From Vallitalea pronyensis (GTDB lineage: Bacteria > Bacillota > Clostridia > Lachnospirales > Vallitaleaceae): a stretch of DNA of 64,000 nt. A program made the translations under genes and the position numbers. Where the stretch lies: NCBI RefSeq assembly GCF_018141445.1, contig NZ_CP058649.1, positions 1,879,001-1,943,000 of the forward strand, given 5' to 3'. The notes below the pieces were generated by a model. The model did no database searches. It worked only from the letters and a program-made list of their open reading frames with translations, and was not told the DNA's origin. Position 1 is the stretch's first letter, and every line of letters begins with the position of its first letter. This document shows positions 17,741 to 29,351 of this stretch, one piece after another.

Positions 17741-19999
17741 ATGAAACGTAAAGATAGACATATAAGTTATTATTATAAATATTTACTATCTTATATTGCA
17801 ATCCTTATTATCCCCATACTGTTTCTTGCTTTATATGTGGATGTGCGTATTTTTGAGACCTTAGAAAATGAAGTCATTACCAACGATGTGAACACGTTGC
17901 ATCAAGTTAAAAATGGTATTGAATCCCACCTTATTCAGTTACAAAAAATAAGGAATGAGATTTACATGGATACCAATAAATCGTCTTTTTACTTTAAGGA
18001 AGACCCTATGCAGGCAGTCCAAAGGATTGATGAATTAAGAGCTTACCAAGTGACCAATCCTTATTTAACAGATATATTTTTATACTATTGTGGTGATGAC
18101 TATATCTATACATCAACAGGATCTTGTCGTCTTGAATTGATGATGAAAGATTTCTTTCATTATAAAGACTGGGATTATGATGATTTTTATCACACCATCA
18201 ATACGATTCAACAACCCATGTTCCGTTCTGTTGAATGGGTAAAATTATCCAATAACACAGATCATCAGTATGCCACCATGATTTATCCCTTAAGGGAAAG
18301 TACAGCTGCTCCTTATGCCATGCTCATGTTTATCATGCCAAAAGAATTTTTTGATTCACGTATGCATCATGTGATTGATAATCATGCAAAGATAACGGTG
18401 GTTATGGATGACACAGATAAAATCATTGTGTCTTCTCAACACGCATCATTCCTCTATACGGATAAGTTTAAGAGGCTTATCACATCCACCAATCGTTTAA
18501 ACAAAACAGTGATCGAACTTGAACAGAAAAAATACATTGCTGCTTTTGTTCAATCGGATGAAACAGGGTGGACTTACATCACCTTATCGCCACAAGAAAG
18601 TATTGCTTTGAAAACAAAACATGTAAGACGAGGTTTTCTATATGGCATTTTATTGGTCATTGGCATGGGTTTTCTGGCAATTTTTATATCCATGCGCATT
18701 AACTATAACCCCATTAAAAAATTAAAGAATTATTCAGCTAGTATTATCCATCACGTCAAAGGGTCTAAGGGTGAACTGGATGTGGTGAAGGAGGCCATTG
18801 ATTTTTTATCGGATCAGAATGCATTATTGACAGATGAGGTTGAACATTCCAGTGAGGCAAGCCGACAATACATGACCATGCAAATATTAAGAGGCAGCAT
18901 GCCGTTGCATGATCAAGTACAAAAAAAGGCAGAAAAATACGGCGTGTTGATTCATGATTATTGTACCGTAGCTATTTTATACGTGAATAACAATACAGAT
19001 GGTATATTAACCCGTCAAGGGATTATACAAATGCTGAAAAAGGCATTTTCACCAACTGTTAACCTATATGCTTGTGAACATTTTGACTGTAGAAAAATAA
19101 TCATGATTTTATCCTTTAAAGAGCTGGGGGATGCTGCGTTAACAGAACCCTTCAAAGATGTTCAAAAAGCCATAAAGGAGCGCTATAACATCTCAACAGC
19201 TGTTGGTATTGGCCATTGTTATGAGGATAAAAAACTCATACCCAAAGCCTATATTGAAGCATCAACGGCCGTAGACTATCGTCTGATTAAAGGAAATGGT
19301 TGTGTCATCTTATTCCGTGATATTATGGAACAGCAAATTGCATTGGCATCCTATCCACAGGAGAATCTCAAAAACATCACCCATTTTCTGAAGGCAGGTA
19401 AAATCAAAGAGATTGAAAAAGAACTGGATCACATGGTGAGTTACATTAAAAATAACAATACCCCTATCTTTATTGTCAGAGGATTGTGTTTTGATATTAT
19501 TAATCAAATCTTTCAAACAAGCCAAGAGATGGTCAATGCGTTTGATAACCATGCTAATGACGTTCCAGATGTTTTTACCTTGTCCAAATACGATACAGTG
19601 GATGAATTAGCTGCGGTGGCTAAGGATCTCAGTCATGATTTGTGTACCCAAATCATACAGCAGAAAGAAAAAGAAGAATTGTCACTTATTCGTGACATGG
19701 TTATCTATATCAAAGAAAATTATTCAGACTGTTGTTTTTCCCTACAGGTTATGGCGGATCATTTTAACATGTCTCAGTCAAGCTTGAGTATGTATTTCAA
19801 AGATAAAACAGAGCAAACCATTTTAAACTATATTACGCGGATTAAGATGGATAAAGCCAAAGAATTATTAATATCAACAGAAATACCCCTAAGTAAGCTA
19901 TCTCTAGAAGTTGGCTACAGCAATGTAACAAGCTTCATTCGTCGGTTTAAGCAGTGGGAGGGTATTACGCCTGGTGAATATAGGAAAAAGTACGTTTAG
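17741..19999 (+). CDS. Membrane-anchored AraC-family sensor-regulator
   Basis: A 752-residue one-component membrane regulator. Order: basic N-terminus, transmembrane helix (YLLSYIAILIIPILFLALY, about 10-30), an extracellular sensor region of about 250 residues, a second transmembrane helix (YGILLVIGMGFLAIFI, about 300-320), a long cytoplasmic region, and a C-terminal AraC domain with two helix-turn-helix motifs (MADHFNMSQSSLSMYF; VGYSNVTSFIRRF). It thus joins ligand sensing and DNA binding without phosphorelay. GGAGGG at 17729-17734 selects the ATG at 17741, not the GTG at 17699. It is flanked by importer 2 and the LacZ-type gene, its probable targets, and has a paralogue at 56929-59202. Confidence 0.88.
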   Translation: MKRKDRHISYYYKYLLSYIAILIIPILFLALYVDVRIFETLENEVITNDVNTLHQVKNGIESHLIQLQKIRNEIYMDTNKSSFYFKEDPMQAVQRIDELRAYQVTNPYLTDIFLYYCGDDYIYTSTGSCRLELMMKDFFHYKDWDYDDFYHTINTIQQPMFRSVEWVKLSNNTDHQYATMIYPLRESTAAPYAMLMFIMPKEFFDSRMHHVIDNHAKITVVMDDTDKIIVSSQHASFLYTDKFKRLITSTNRLNKTVIELEQKKYIAAFVQSDETGWTYITLSPQESIALKTKHVRRGFLYGILLVIGMGFLAIFISMRINYNPIKKLKNYSASIIHHVKGSKGELDVVKEAIDFLSDQNALLTDEVEHSSEASRQYMTMQILRGSMPLHDQVQKKAEKYGVLIHDYCTVAILYVNNNTDGILTRQGIIQMLKKAFSPTVNLYACEHFDCRKIIMILSFKELGDAALTEPFKDVQKAIKERYNISTAVGIGHCYEDKKLIPKAYIEASTAVDYRLIKGNGCVILFRDIMEQQIALASYPQENLKNITHFLKAGKIKEIEKELDHMVSYIKNNNTPIFIVRGLCFDIINQIFQTSQEMVNAFDNHANDVPDVFTLSKYDTVDELAAVAKDLSHDLCTQIIQQKEKEELSLIRDMVIYIKENYSDCCFSLQVMADHFNMSQSSLSMYFKDKTEQTILNYITRIKMDKAKELLISTEIPLSKLSLEVGYSNVTSFIRRFKQWEGITPGEYRKKYV

Positions 20000-20054
20000 G
20001 ATGATAAGGTATTATATATGCCAATCCTCGTGGATAGATTAGAAAAAGGAGTAA

Positions 20055-23126
<3,072 letters not shown>

Positions 23127-23214
23127 AGATGCTCAATAAGATAAGATACAACGCATATTTCTCATAACAATCCATCAACATCTGTATGCCATGATATAAC
23201 AATGAAGCATTTAT

Positions 23215-23265
23215 CGTTCCCAAGTGTGAGATGGATCGTACCATTGCCTTTCACACTTGGGAACG
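23215..23265. repeat. Long intergenic hairpin between convergent genes
   Basis: A perfect 15-bp inverted repeat (CGTTCCCAAGTGTGA, TCACACTTGGGAACG) separated by 21 nt, between the GH2 gene (+) and the XRE gene (-). There is no U-tract. It may be a bidirectional terminator or a remnant of an insertion. Confidence 0.6.
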
Positions 23266-23288
23266 TATCATGTTATGCCATATACGGG

Positions 23289-23852
23289 TCAATCCCTTTT
23301 CAATGTATGGGATAGGGTATCTCTTTTCATAAGATAATAAGCAAGACCAATAAAGGTTGTAGAAATAATCACCCAAAAGGTGGGTTTTATGTTTCTGCTT
23401 TCACAGTCACGGTATACATAGCGTAAAATTGTAACGATAATGGGTAGAAAGGAAAACAGCATGCAGCAGGCTGAAGTTATCATCAGATACAAGATGGTTG
23501 TATCATCATAGCTGCCACTAAACCGCCCATAGAGAGCCATGGCAAATGTTCCTAAAAAAAGGACAAGGAATAGACCCACAACCACCATTGTCTTTTTAGA
23601 ATTTTTTTTCATGGCAAGGACCTCCTTTCTCACATCCATCACAAGTTCTACACGTGTATTAGGATGTGTTAATTGTTCAACGGGTACATTGAAAATTTTT
23701 GAAAGGTGTATAAGATTCTCTGTTGAGGGTTTGGAAAGTCCTGTTTCCCATTTTGAAATGGCTTGCCGACTAACACTTAATAGCTCAGCCAGATATTCTT
23801 GTGACATACCATTTGTTTTTCGTATGTCTTGTATTTTTTCTCCTAATGTCAT
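23289..23852 (-). CDS. XRE-family regulator with C-terminal membrane helices
   Basis: A 187-residue protein. A classic HTH_3 domain occupies residues 1-65 (LGEKIQDIRKTNGMSQEYLAELLSVSRQAISKWE region), followed by about 25 polar residues and three predicted transmembrane helices, ending in a basic tail. GGAGGTGG (complement of 23858-23865) selects the start at 23852 rather than 23867. Membrane-bound XRE proteins of this layout are common in Firmicutes and often autoregulate; their signals are mostly unknown. It is transcribed against its neighbours and nothing ties it to carbohydrate use. A repeat-rich region directly upstream (23889-23940) is its probable operator. Confidence 0.85.
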   Translation of the reverse strand: MTLGEKIQDIRKTNGMSQEYLAELLSVSRQAISKWETGLSKPSTENLIHLSKIFNVPVEQLTHPNTRVELVMDVRKEVLAMKKNSKKTMVVVGLFLVLFLGTFAMALYGRFSGSYDDTTILYLMITSACCMLFSFLPIIVTILRYVYRDCESRNIKPTFWVIISTTFIGLAYYLMKRDTLSHTLKRD

Positions 23853-23888
23853 AAGTACCACCTCCATCTATAGGGTATCAAATACGAC

Positions 23889-23940
23889 GGTTGCACACTA
23901 CCAACTATTTGGCAACTATTGGTTGCACACGGGTTGCAAC
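23889..23940 (-). promoter_or_regulatory. Repeat-rich probable operator of the XRE gene
   Basis: GGTTGCACAC occurs at 23889-23898 and 23921-23930 (32 bp apart), and GGTTGCAAC at 23932-23940. CAACTATTTGG and CAACTATTGG are also tandem between them. The cluster lies 37-88 bp upstream of the XRE start, as expected for an autoregulated promoter. Confidence 0.5.
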
Positions 23941-24183
23941 GGTATTTTCTTAGTTATTATACTACACAATGAACGGAATGAATAATGATTATGATAAAAG
24001 CCCTAAGTTTTTTTATTCTGTCTGCTAATGTTGAATCATACTCACATTTTTTCTGCTTGGTTGACATTATTTCAAATGAATCGGGTAAATTTGTTTAGAG
24101 TGATACATAAAAAGACTAGCTATTATAAATAAATGTAAAAAATAGCTGATCTTCATGGATGATAAATTGATAACCCATGTGAA

Positions 24184-24222
24184 AAAGTGTAAATTTACGC
24201 TGTTCCTTAGGTGTTTTATGAT
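24184..24222 (+). promoter_or_regulatory. Promoter of GH42-like gene, shared ATTTAC motif
   Basis: TTTACG (24194-24199) and TATGAT (24217-24222) are 17 bp apart, and AAAAGTGTAA precedes the -35, giving GTGTAAATTTAC. Confidence 0.65.
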
Positions 24223-24268
24223 GGTTATGTACAATTTAATGTACAAAATAATATTAAGGGAGGCATTT

Positions 24269-27079
24269 ATGCGTAAACCAAAAGGTAAAATAATGACAAT
24301 GATTTGCATCCTATTATTACTAATGAATGGATTCACATTATCAGCCTATGGAAAAGAAAGGGTGAGGGATTGTCATGTCACGAAAGACGTAACACTCCTG
24401 GAAGAGGTACTGGTTAAGCTGCAACTATTAAGGGAATTGAAAGATGTAGCAGAACAGGAAGGGTATGATGTTGAGAGAGAAAAGGCTGCCATATGGATGG
24501 CAGAGCAATTTCTTAAGTTTGCAGATTGGGATGAAGCACATATTGAAGAGAATGCAACGGCTTTTGGATCGGCACCCATGTACAAAAACAGTGATACCCA
24601 AAAGATGGCAGAAGAATTACCGGACTTTGAGCGTCGTGAAGTGTTAAAAATGGTGGAGAAATCCTTGCTAGACTTACAACAGGTGATGGCAGGTACAGTG
24701 AGCCGAGAACCTGTTAGGTTAGTGGAGTGGGATAAAGTCACTGTACAAAACGGCCAATATGTCAACAGTGATGGCAAACCCGTCTTCTTATATGATTATT
24801 TTTCTAAAGCACATGGAGCACCACAAAATGACCCTGAATTATATAATGATTACTTGGGAAATATTGTGCATCCATTATCATTGAGTACCTTAATGTGCGC
24901 CACTGAAGAGGGGGACTTAAATGACAGAGCCATAAATGAAGTTATACATTTTGACACGTATTATCCAGGTGCTGGGGACAATATTGGGTATATGTTTTTA
25001 TGGCATAAAGGAAACTTAATTCCTAAATGGGCTCAAGAAAAATATGGTGTAGAAAACTTGAACCAAGGCATATCAACGTATACATCCTATGACATTGATA
25101 ATCCTTATATCCGGGACATGTGGACAAAAATCTTTGATAAGCTAATTCCTCAAATAGCAGGTAGAAAACAAGATACTTTAGGGTATGTACTCACCAATGA
25201 GCCCCATTGGGTAACGGATCAAAACAACAAATGGTTTGCCGTTAAAAATGGTATCAGTGACCATACATTAGCGTATTATAGAACTTGGTTGCAGGAAAAG
25301 CATGGTGATATTGCAACGCTTAATCAATTATGGGGAACGGCGTATAACGCATTTGATGAGATTACAGTTGAAGTACCTATGGATATCCCGGCTATTCGAG
25401 GTACACCTATGGGTTATGATTGGCAAAGGTTTAACATGGACCGTGTCATGAACTGGTTCACCTTTTTACATGATGGCATTCTAGAGAATGACCCCACAGC
25501 AACAACCCACTTTAAGATTTTCCCACGTTTTATTACCGGTGAATCAGGGTATCGGGATCATGGTATTGATGTAGAAGCTATTTCCATGATGACTGAAATG
25601 GTTGGACATGATGCCACCATACGAAAAGCAAACAATCTTGCTGTGGAGCCAGAAGCTTGGGAGACGAATTATGTGTACTACTGGCGTGAAGCAGCCATGA
25701 TGAATGATTTATTAAGCTCTTTTGGGCCAGACAAAATCAACATTAACTCCGAGTCACATTTTGCATCCACATCCAATTATAGGGATTTAGAAATGGCACC
25801 AGAATATGTGCGTTCAGCCTATTGGCTTTCTACCATTACTGGCACCCATGCAAACTTAACATGGTGGTGGCCAAGATATGCCGATGGTTCCATTGAACCA
25901 AGACATCTTAATAACTTATCTAAAGCAAAAAGTTACCCAGGTTCAGTGGTGCAACAGCCAAGAGTAGCCAATGAAATCACACAAACATTCTTTGACATGA
26001 ATGCCCATTCTGAAACACTTGTTAAGTTCCAACAGCAAGAAAAGCCTATACGGTTATTCTATTCAGAAACGGCCAATATTCAGGATAAAGAGCAAATTAA
26101 CAAACTGTTTGATGCATATGAGTCCATGTATTTTGAAGGCATGCCAATGGGTTTTGCCACACAGAGAATTTTGGATGAAGAAGTTGGTGCCTTTGATGTG
26201 GTGGTTATATATGATACACCAACGGTGACAGACGCAGAATTCGAAGCGGTTCAAAACTATCTGAATGCTGGCGGAACGGTTATCATGGATGAAGTCAGTC
26301 TGGTAGCTGATGAATATAAAAAAGAGCGTCATGAATTGTTGATGGCTGGTAACGGACAGCTGGTTGTTGTGGAACAAAATACCTTAGAAAACATGAAAGC
26401 AGAAGCATTTAAAATTGTCCAACATAAAATGCCCACTGTTATTGTAAAAGAAGACAATGGTTTAGCACAAAAAGGTTGTATCTGGCGTGTTGTTGATGGC
26501 GATGATGAAGACAATAAAGTGGTGACCGTTATCAATGTGGGTAAAAACACAGCTCAACTAACCATTGAAGGCATAAACAGGGATAACACAAAAGTCATTG
26601 ATTTATTAACAGGTCAAGCATTGCCTCATAAGATACAATTACCACCAGAAGGTGTATTGTTCCTAAATGTAGGGAATAAGTCAGCTTGGGCAATACATGA
26701 TCCTGTTAAAGGTCTCAAAGAGCCGATCACAGCAGTTGTTACCGTTGGTGATTCAACAATCATGAGTTGGATGGGTGGTGAAAATGAAAAGTATCATGTA
26801 TATGCCAATGATCAATTGGTAGCCAGCAACATCCATGCAACCACCATTAAGTTGTCAGGCATGCTACCAGAAGAGGGTGTTAACTTTGTTGTGAAACTGG
26901 CTAAGGGCAAACCTGTAGCAGCAACCCTGACGAAGCCATACAAAGTGGTAAAAGGAGATACCTTAGCTAAAATAGCCAAAGGATACCATACTACTTTGCA
27001 GGTACTGCAACAGATCAATGACATAAAAAATCCCCATTACATTCATGTAAACCAGATAATCCTTGTACCAACACAGTAG
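24269..27079 (+). CDS. Secreted GH42-like (possibly GH167) glycoside hydrolase with C-terminal LysM
   Basis: A 936-residue exported enzyme. Order: signal peptide (about 1-28), a helical N-terminal segment, a clan GH-A TIM barrel from about residue 150 with candidate acid/base Glu311 (TNEPHW) and nucleophile Glu495 (NINSESHFAS), a GH42-like Rossmann domain (about 590-720, IRLFYSETANIQD, FDVVVIYDTPT), beta domains, and a LysM domain (about 890-936, YKVVKGDTLAKIAKGYHTT). LysM should hold it on peptidoglycan. Distant GH42-like enzymes classed as GH167 act as exo-beta-carrageenases in marine Pseudoalteromonas; I propose but cannot prove that relation. The ATG at 24269 follows AAGGGAGG (24256-24263); an upstream ATG at 24155 has no ribosome binding site and would bury the signal peptide. 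It is monocistronic. Confidence 0.75.
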   Translation: MRKPKGKIMTMICILLLLMNGFTLSAYGKERVRDCHVTKDVTLLEEVLVKLQLLRELKDVAEQEGYDVEREKAAIWMAEQFLKFADWDEAHIEENATAFGSAPMYKNSDTQKMAEELPDFERREVLKMVEKSLLDLQQVMAGTVSREPVRLVEWDKVTVQNGQYVNSDGKPVFLYDYFSKAHGAPQNDPELYNDYLGNIVHPLSLSTLMCATEEGDLNDRAINEVIHFDTYYPGAGDNIGYMFLWHKGNLIPKWAQEKYGVENLNQGISTYTSYDIDNPYIRDMWTKIFDKLIPQIAGRKQDTLGYVLTNEPHWVTDQNNKWFAVKNGISDHTLAYYRTWLQEKHGDIATLNQLWGTAYNAFDEITVEVPMDIPAIRGTPMGYDWQRFNMDRVMNWFTFLHDGILENDPTATTHFKIFPRFITGESGYRDHGIDVEAISMMTEMVGHDATIRKANNLAVEPEAWETNYVYYWREAAMMNDLLSSFGPDKININSESHFASTSNYRDLEMAPEYVRSAYWLSTITGTHANLTWWWPRYADGSIEPRHLNNLSKAKSYPGSVVQQPRVANEITQTFFDMNAHSETLVKFQQQEKPIRLFYSETANIQDKEQINKLFDAYESMYFEGMPMGFATQRILDEEVGAFDVVVIYDTPTVTDAEFEAVQNYLNAGGTVIMDEVSLVADEYKKERHELLMAGNGQLVVVEQNTLENMKAEAFKIVQHKMPTVIVKEDNGLAQKGCIWRVVDGDDEDNKVVTVINVGKNTAQLTIEGINRDNTKVIDLLTGQALPHKIQLPPEGVLFLNVGNKSAWAIHDPVKGLKEPITAVVTVGDSTIMSWMGGENEKYHVYANDQLVASNIHATTIKLSGMLPEEGVNFVVKLAKGKPVAATLTKPYKVVKGDTLAKIAKGYHTTLQVLQQINDIKNPHYIHVNQIILVPTQ

Positions 27080-27164
27080 CTATAGGGTATCTGTCAAGAC
27101 ATCATCATGAAAATAGAATGAGGTGTAGTTTACCAAACAACCAATGTTATAGCTTGAAGGTTTA

Positions 27165-27287
27165 GGGCTGTCTTGTCAAAGCATCACCATGTCATTATGA
27201 GAGGAAAAAAATAAGAGGTTAAGCATAAAGCCTAGCCTCTTATTTTTCTAAAATTCTGAAGTCAAAATTGCTTTGATGGGACAGCCC
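27165..27287. repeat. Nested palindromic repeat element, medium form
   Basis: Outer imperfect inverted repeats GGGCTGTCTTGTCAAAGCA (27165-27183) and TTGCTTTGATGGGACAGCCC (27268-27287) enclose a second hairpin (AATAAGAGGTTAAGC, GCCTAGCCTCTTATT, about 27209-27245). It lies between convergent genes. The 35356-35541 element has the same outer arms and the same AAGAGGTTAAGC stem, but with an extra internal module. Confidence 0.75.
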
Positions 27288-27300
27288 CTTTAATGATCCA

Positions 27301-29172
27301 TTAAGCTCTTGGCAGCCACACACTCATATCGCTTTCTTCTCTGTTTGCCCAAGCAAAATAAGGGATGAAGCGAACGGGTACTTTTTTATCATCATCTTTT
27401 GTAAGAGGGTGATAAAGGGCGTCACCTTTTGGTCTTCTTACAAGCTCCGCTTTTAACCCAACCATATGATAAGGCAGATCGGTGATGATTTCTTCCTCAA
27501 ATTCAGTGTCAGTGGACAGGGCTAACTCGTCCATGGATATGCCATCAGCAATATCACAACCTTCTAGGCAGTAGACAACGGGACCCCTTTTGACAGCTAC
27601 CATACCGTTAGCTTGTTCAACCAGTGGATTAGCCGTATACAATGTTGCCTTCATTGGTAAAAGAATAGTCAGTGTGTCATCTGATTGAACCATCACATCA
27701 TGCATACCCGGTTCAATAGGCTTACCGTTGCATGTTGCTTCATGACACCAAGATGGAATACGGAATGAAAGAGTCATATTTTCAGGTGCTTCTATAATAT
27801 GAATGTTCACTTCTTCATCCCAAGGATAATTAGAGGTCATGTTTATCTTAACAGGTGCTCCACTAGATAGCTTTGTATCCAGTTCACTTCCAGCGAAGAG
27901 ATTAATGGAAACCCCATCTTCAGCTAATGAATAGATCCACTTAGGCATGCCTGTGTAGGTACGCCATAATTGTGGCGGGCAGCACCAACAGTCAAATGTA
28001 AAGAAGCGCTCATTAGGTACATGGGAATATTGTTCAAAAGTAGGTTTGATTCGTTCATTTATCCGGTGAGATAGAGGATTAGCATAGAAATAACGGAGCA
28101 TATCAAGACTGGAGCCAGATATACCTGCGTTATAAAGAATATTTTCCATCCAGTCCCCGTAGGTTGCTTTGTTGGTTAAGGCCAGCATACGTTTCGCCCA
28201 CATGGCTACAGCTATATTGGCACAGGTTTCATTATACGCGATACGATGAGGTAAGTTAAATTCATCACTAAACGCTTCGTGAACATGATCGCCTCGCTCT
28301 GAAATCCCCACATAGAGAGGGCACACGCCACCTGTAATGTAGATGCGTCTGTCAACCATGTCATCCCAAATGCGCTCAAGAGCTGTCATAAGGGCTTCTT
28401 CTTCTGTATGGGCATAAACATCAGCAGCACCTGCATAGAGATAGGCAGCAGTCACTGCATGACCTACAGGTTTGATTTCATCACGAAGTGCTACACGGTT
28501 TTGGTTCTGATCCCCATTACCTAACTTAGTACCACGCATGGTCACAAAGATATCAGCAAGTTTAAGATAGTTAGCTTCTTTTGTTAAGCGATACAGTTCA
28601 ACAAGGCCCATAATCTGACTGGGATTGAAACCAAAATCACCTAACGCAGGATTAAGAGGTATAAAGACGGTACATAAATAATCAGCAGCACGTTTGGCTA
28701 CATTTAAAAGGCGTTGGTCACCTGTGGCTTCATAATGGACACATGCACAAGAAAAGAGATGACCATAATTGTACAGCTCGTGGAAATTAGGATTTGCCCA
28801 ACGTGCTTTATCCGTTAAGGTTATCTGTGTACATATGTATCCATCAGCCTCTTGAGCAGCTTCAATCCAAGGAATATATTGATTCATGATACGAAGAATG
28901 TCAGGATCTTTTGTAACAGCATATTGGTTGGCACAACCTTCGATGAATTTATAACAGTCTCCATCCGACCAGTCGTTCCTATAAAATTCGCCTTTGACTT
29001 CACCTGCTGCAATTCCAAAGTTCAGCATTCTTGCCGCATTTTTTTCATTTAATAGTGCCGCTTCCAGATTTTTAATGATATGCATGTAGTCTTTCACTCT
29101 GTTGCCCCAGAAACCAGACGTTAATTTGGCTTCTCCCGTTTTAATCGGTTGGAAATTTCGTTGTTTATTCAT
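27301..29172 (-). CDS. GH127 glycosidase, probable 3,6-anhydro-D-galactosidase
   Basis: A 623-residue cytoplasmic enzyme (no signal peptide) with the GH127 (alpha/alpha)6 barrel and C-terminal beta-sandwich. The metal/catalytic set of beta-L-arabinofuranosidase HypBA1 is conserved: Glu299 (Glu322), Glu315 and Cys317 in YNETC (Glu338, Cys340), and Cys395/397/398 in CWCC (Cys415/417/418). GH127 contains beta-L-arabinofuranosidases, and in Zobellia also alpha-1,3-3,6-anhydro-D-galactosidases acting on carrageenan oligosaccharides. Divergent transcription from the anhydro-sugar catabolic genes favours the second activity. A shared promoter region with the 29352 sulfatase supports co-regulation. 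Arabinofuranosidase remains the alternative. Confidence 0.85.
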   Translation of the reverse strand: MNKQRNFQPIKTGEAKLTSGFWGNRVKDYMHIIKNLEAALLNEKNAARMLNFGIAAGEVKGEFYRNDWSDGDCYKFIEGCANQYAVTKDPDILRIMNQYIPWIEAAQEADGYICTQITLTDKARWANPNFHELYNYGHLFSCACVHYEATGDQRLLNVAKRAADYLCTVFIPLNPALGDFGFNPSQIMGLVELYRLTKEANYLKLADIFVTMRGTKLGNGDQNQNRVALRDEIKPVGHAVTAAYLYAGAADVYAHTEEEALMTALERIWDDMVDRRIYITGGVCPLYVGISERGDHVHEAFSDEFNLPHRIAYNETCANIAVAMWAKRMLALTNKATYGDWMENILYNAGISGSSLDMLRYFYANPLSHRINERIKPTFEQYSHVPNERFFTFDCWCCPPQLWRTYTGMPKWIYSLAEDGVSINLFAGSELDTKLSSGAPVKINMTSNYPWDEEVNIHIIEAPENMTLSFRIPSWCHEATCNGKPIEPGMHDVMVQSDDTLTILLPMKATLYTANPLVEQANGMVAVKRGPVVYCLEGCDIADGISMDELALSTDTEFEEEIITDLPYHMVGLKAELVRRPKGDALYHPLTKDDDKKVPVRFIPYFAWANREESDMSVWLPRA

Positions 29173-29240
29173 GATATACGACTCCTTTTTAAGTTTGATG
29201 TGTTCATAAGTAGTGCTTGTTGGTGTATAAGAAAAGTTTA

Positions 29241-29283
29241 AATGTAAAACGTCCTTGCAAAAAAAGTAAATATCCGTTACAAT
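29241..29283. promoter_or_regulatory. Overlapping divergent promoters, GH127 (-) and sulfatase (+)
   Basis: Plus strand: TTGCAA (29255-29260), 17 bp, TACAAT (29278-29283). Minus strand: GGATATTTACT with TTTACT (29270-29265), 17 bp, TTACAT (29247-29242). The two promoters interlock, so polymerase at one should exclude the other unless a regulator arbitrates. Confidence 0.6.
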
Positions 29284-29287
29284 AGTT

Positions 29288-29301
29288 ATATGATATCATA
29301 T
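29288..29301. promoter_or_regulatory. 14-bp perfect palindrome ATATGATATCATAT, candidate operator
   Basis: It lies immediately downstream of the plus-strand -10 and 51 bp before the sulfatase start, followed by a partial copy TATCTGATA (29301-29309). The size and AT-rich symmetry suit a GntR-type regulator such as the one at 11362, but this link is an inference. Confidence 0.4.
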
Positions 29302-29351
29302 ATCTGATAACAATGCAAGATATAACGATAGTTAGTGAGGAGAAATGTATA

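Larger units (their letters stand above)
23853..24268. other. Gene-free 416-bp divergent interval
   Basis: It separates the XRE gene (-) from the GH42-like gene (+). It holds the repeat-rich XRE operator, then about 240 bp of AT-rich sequence without a supportable ORF, and the promoter of the GH42-like gene at 24194-24222. Confidence 0.5.

Noticed and set aside
24155-24268. Upstream ATG extending the GH42-like protein
   Set aside because: The extension crosses the predicted promoter (24194-24222), lacks a ribosome binding site and would bury the signal peptide.
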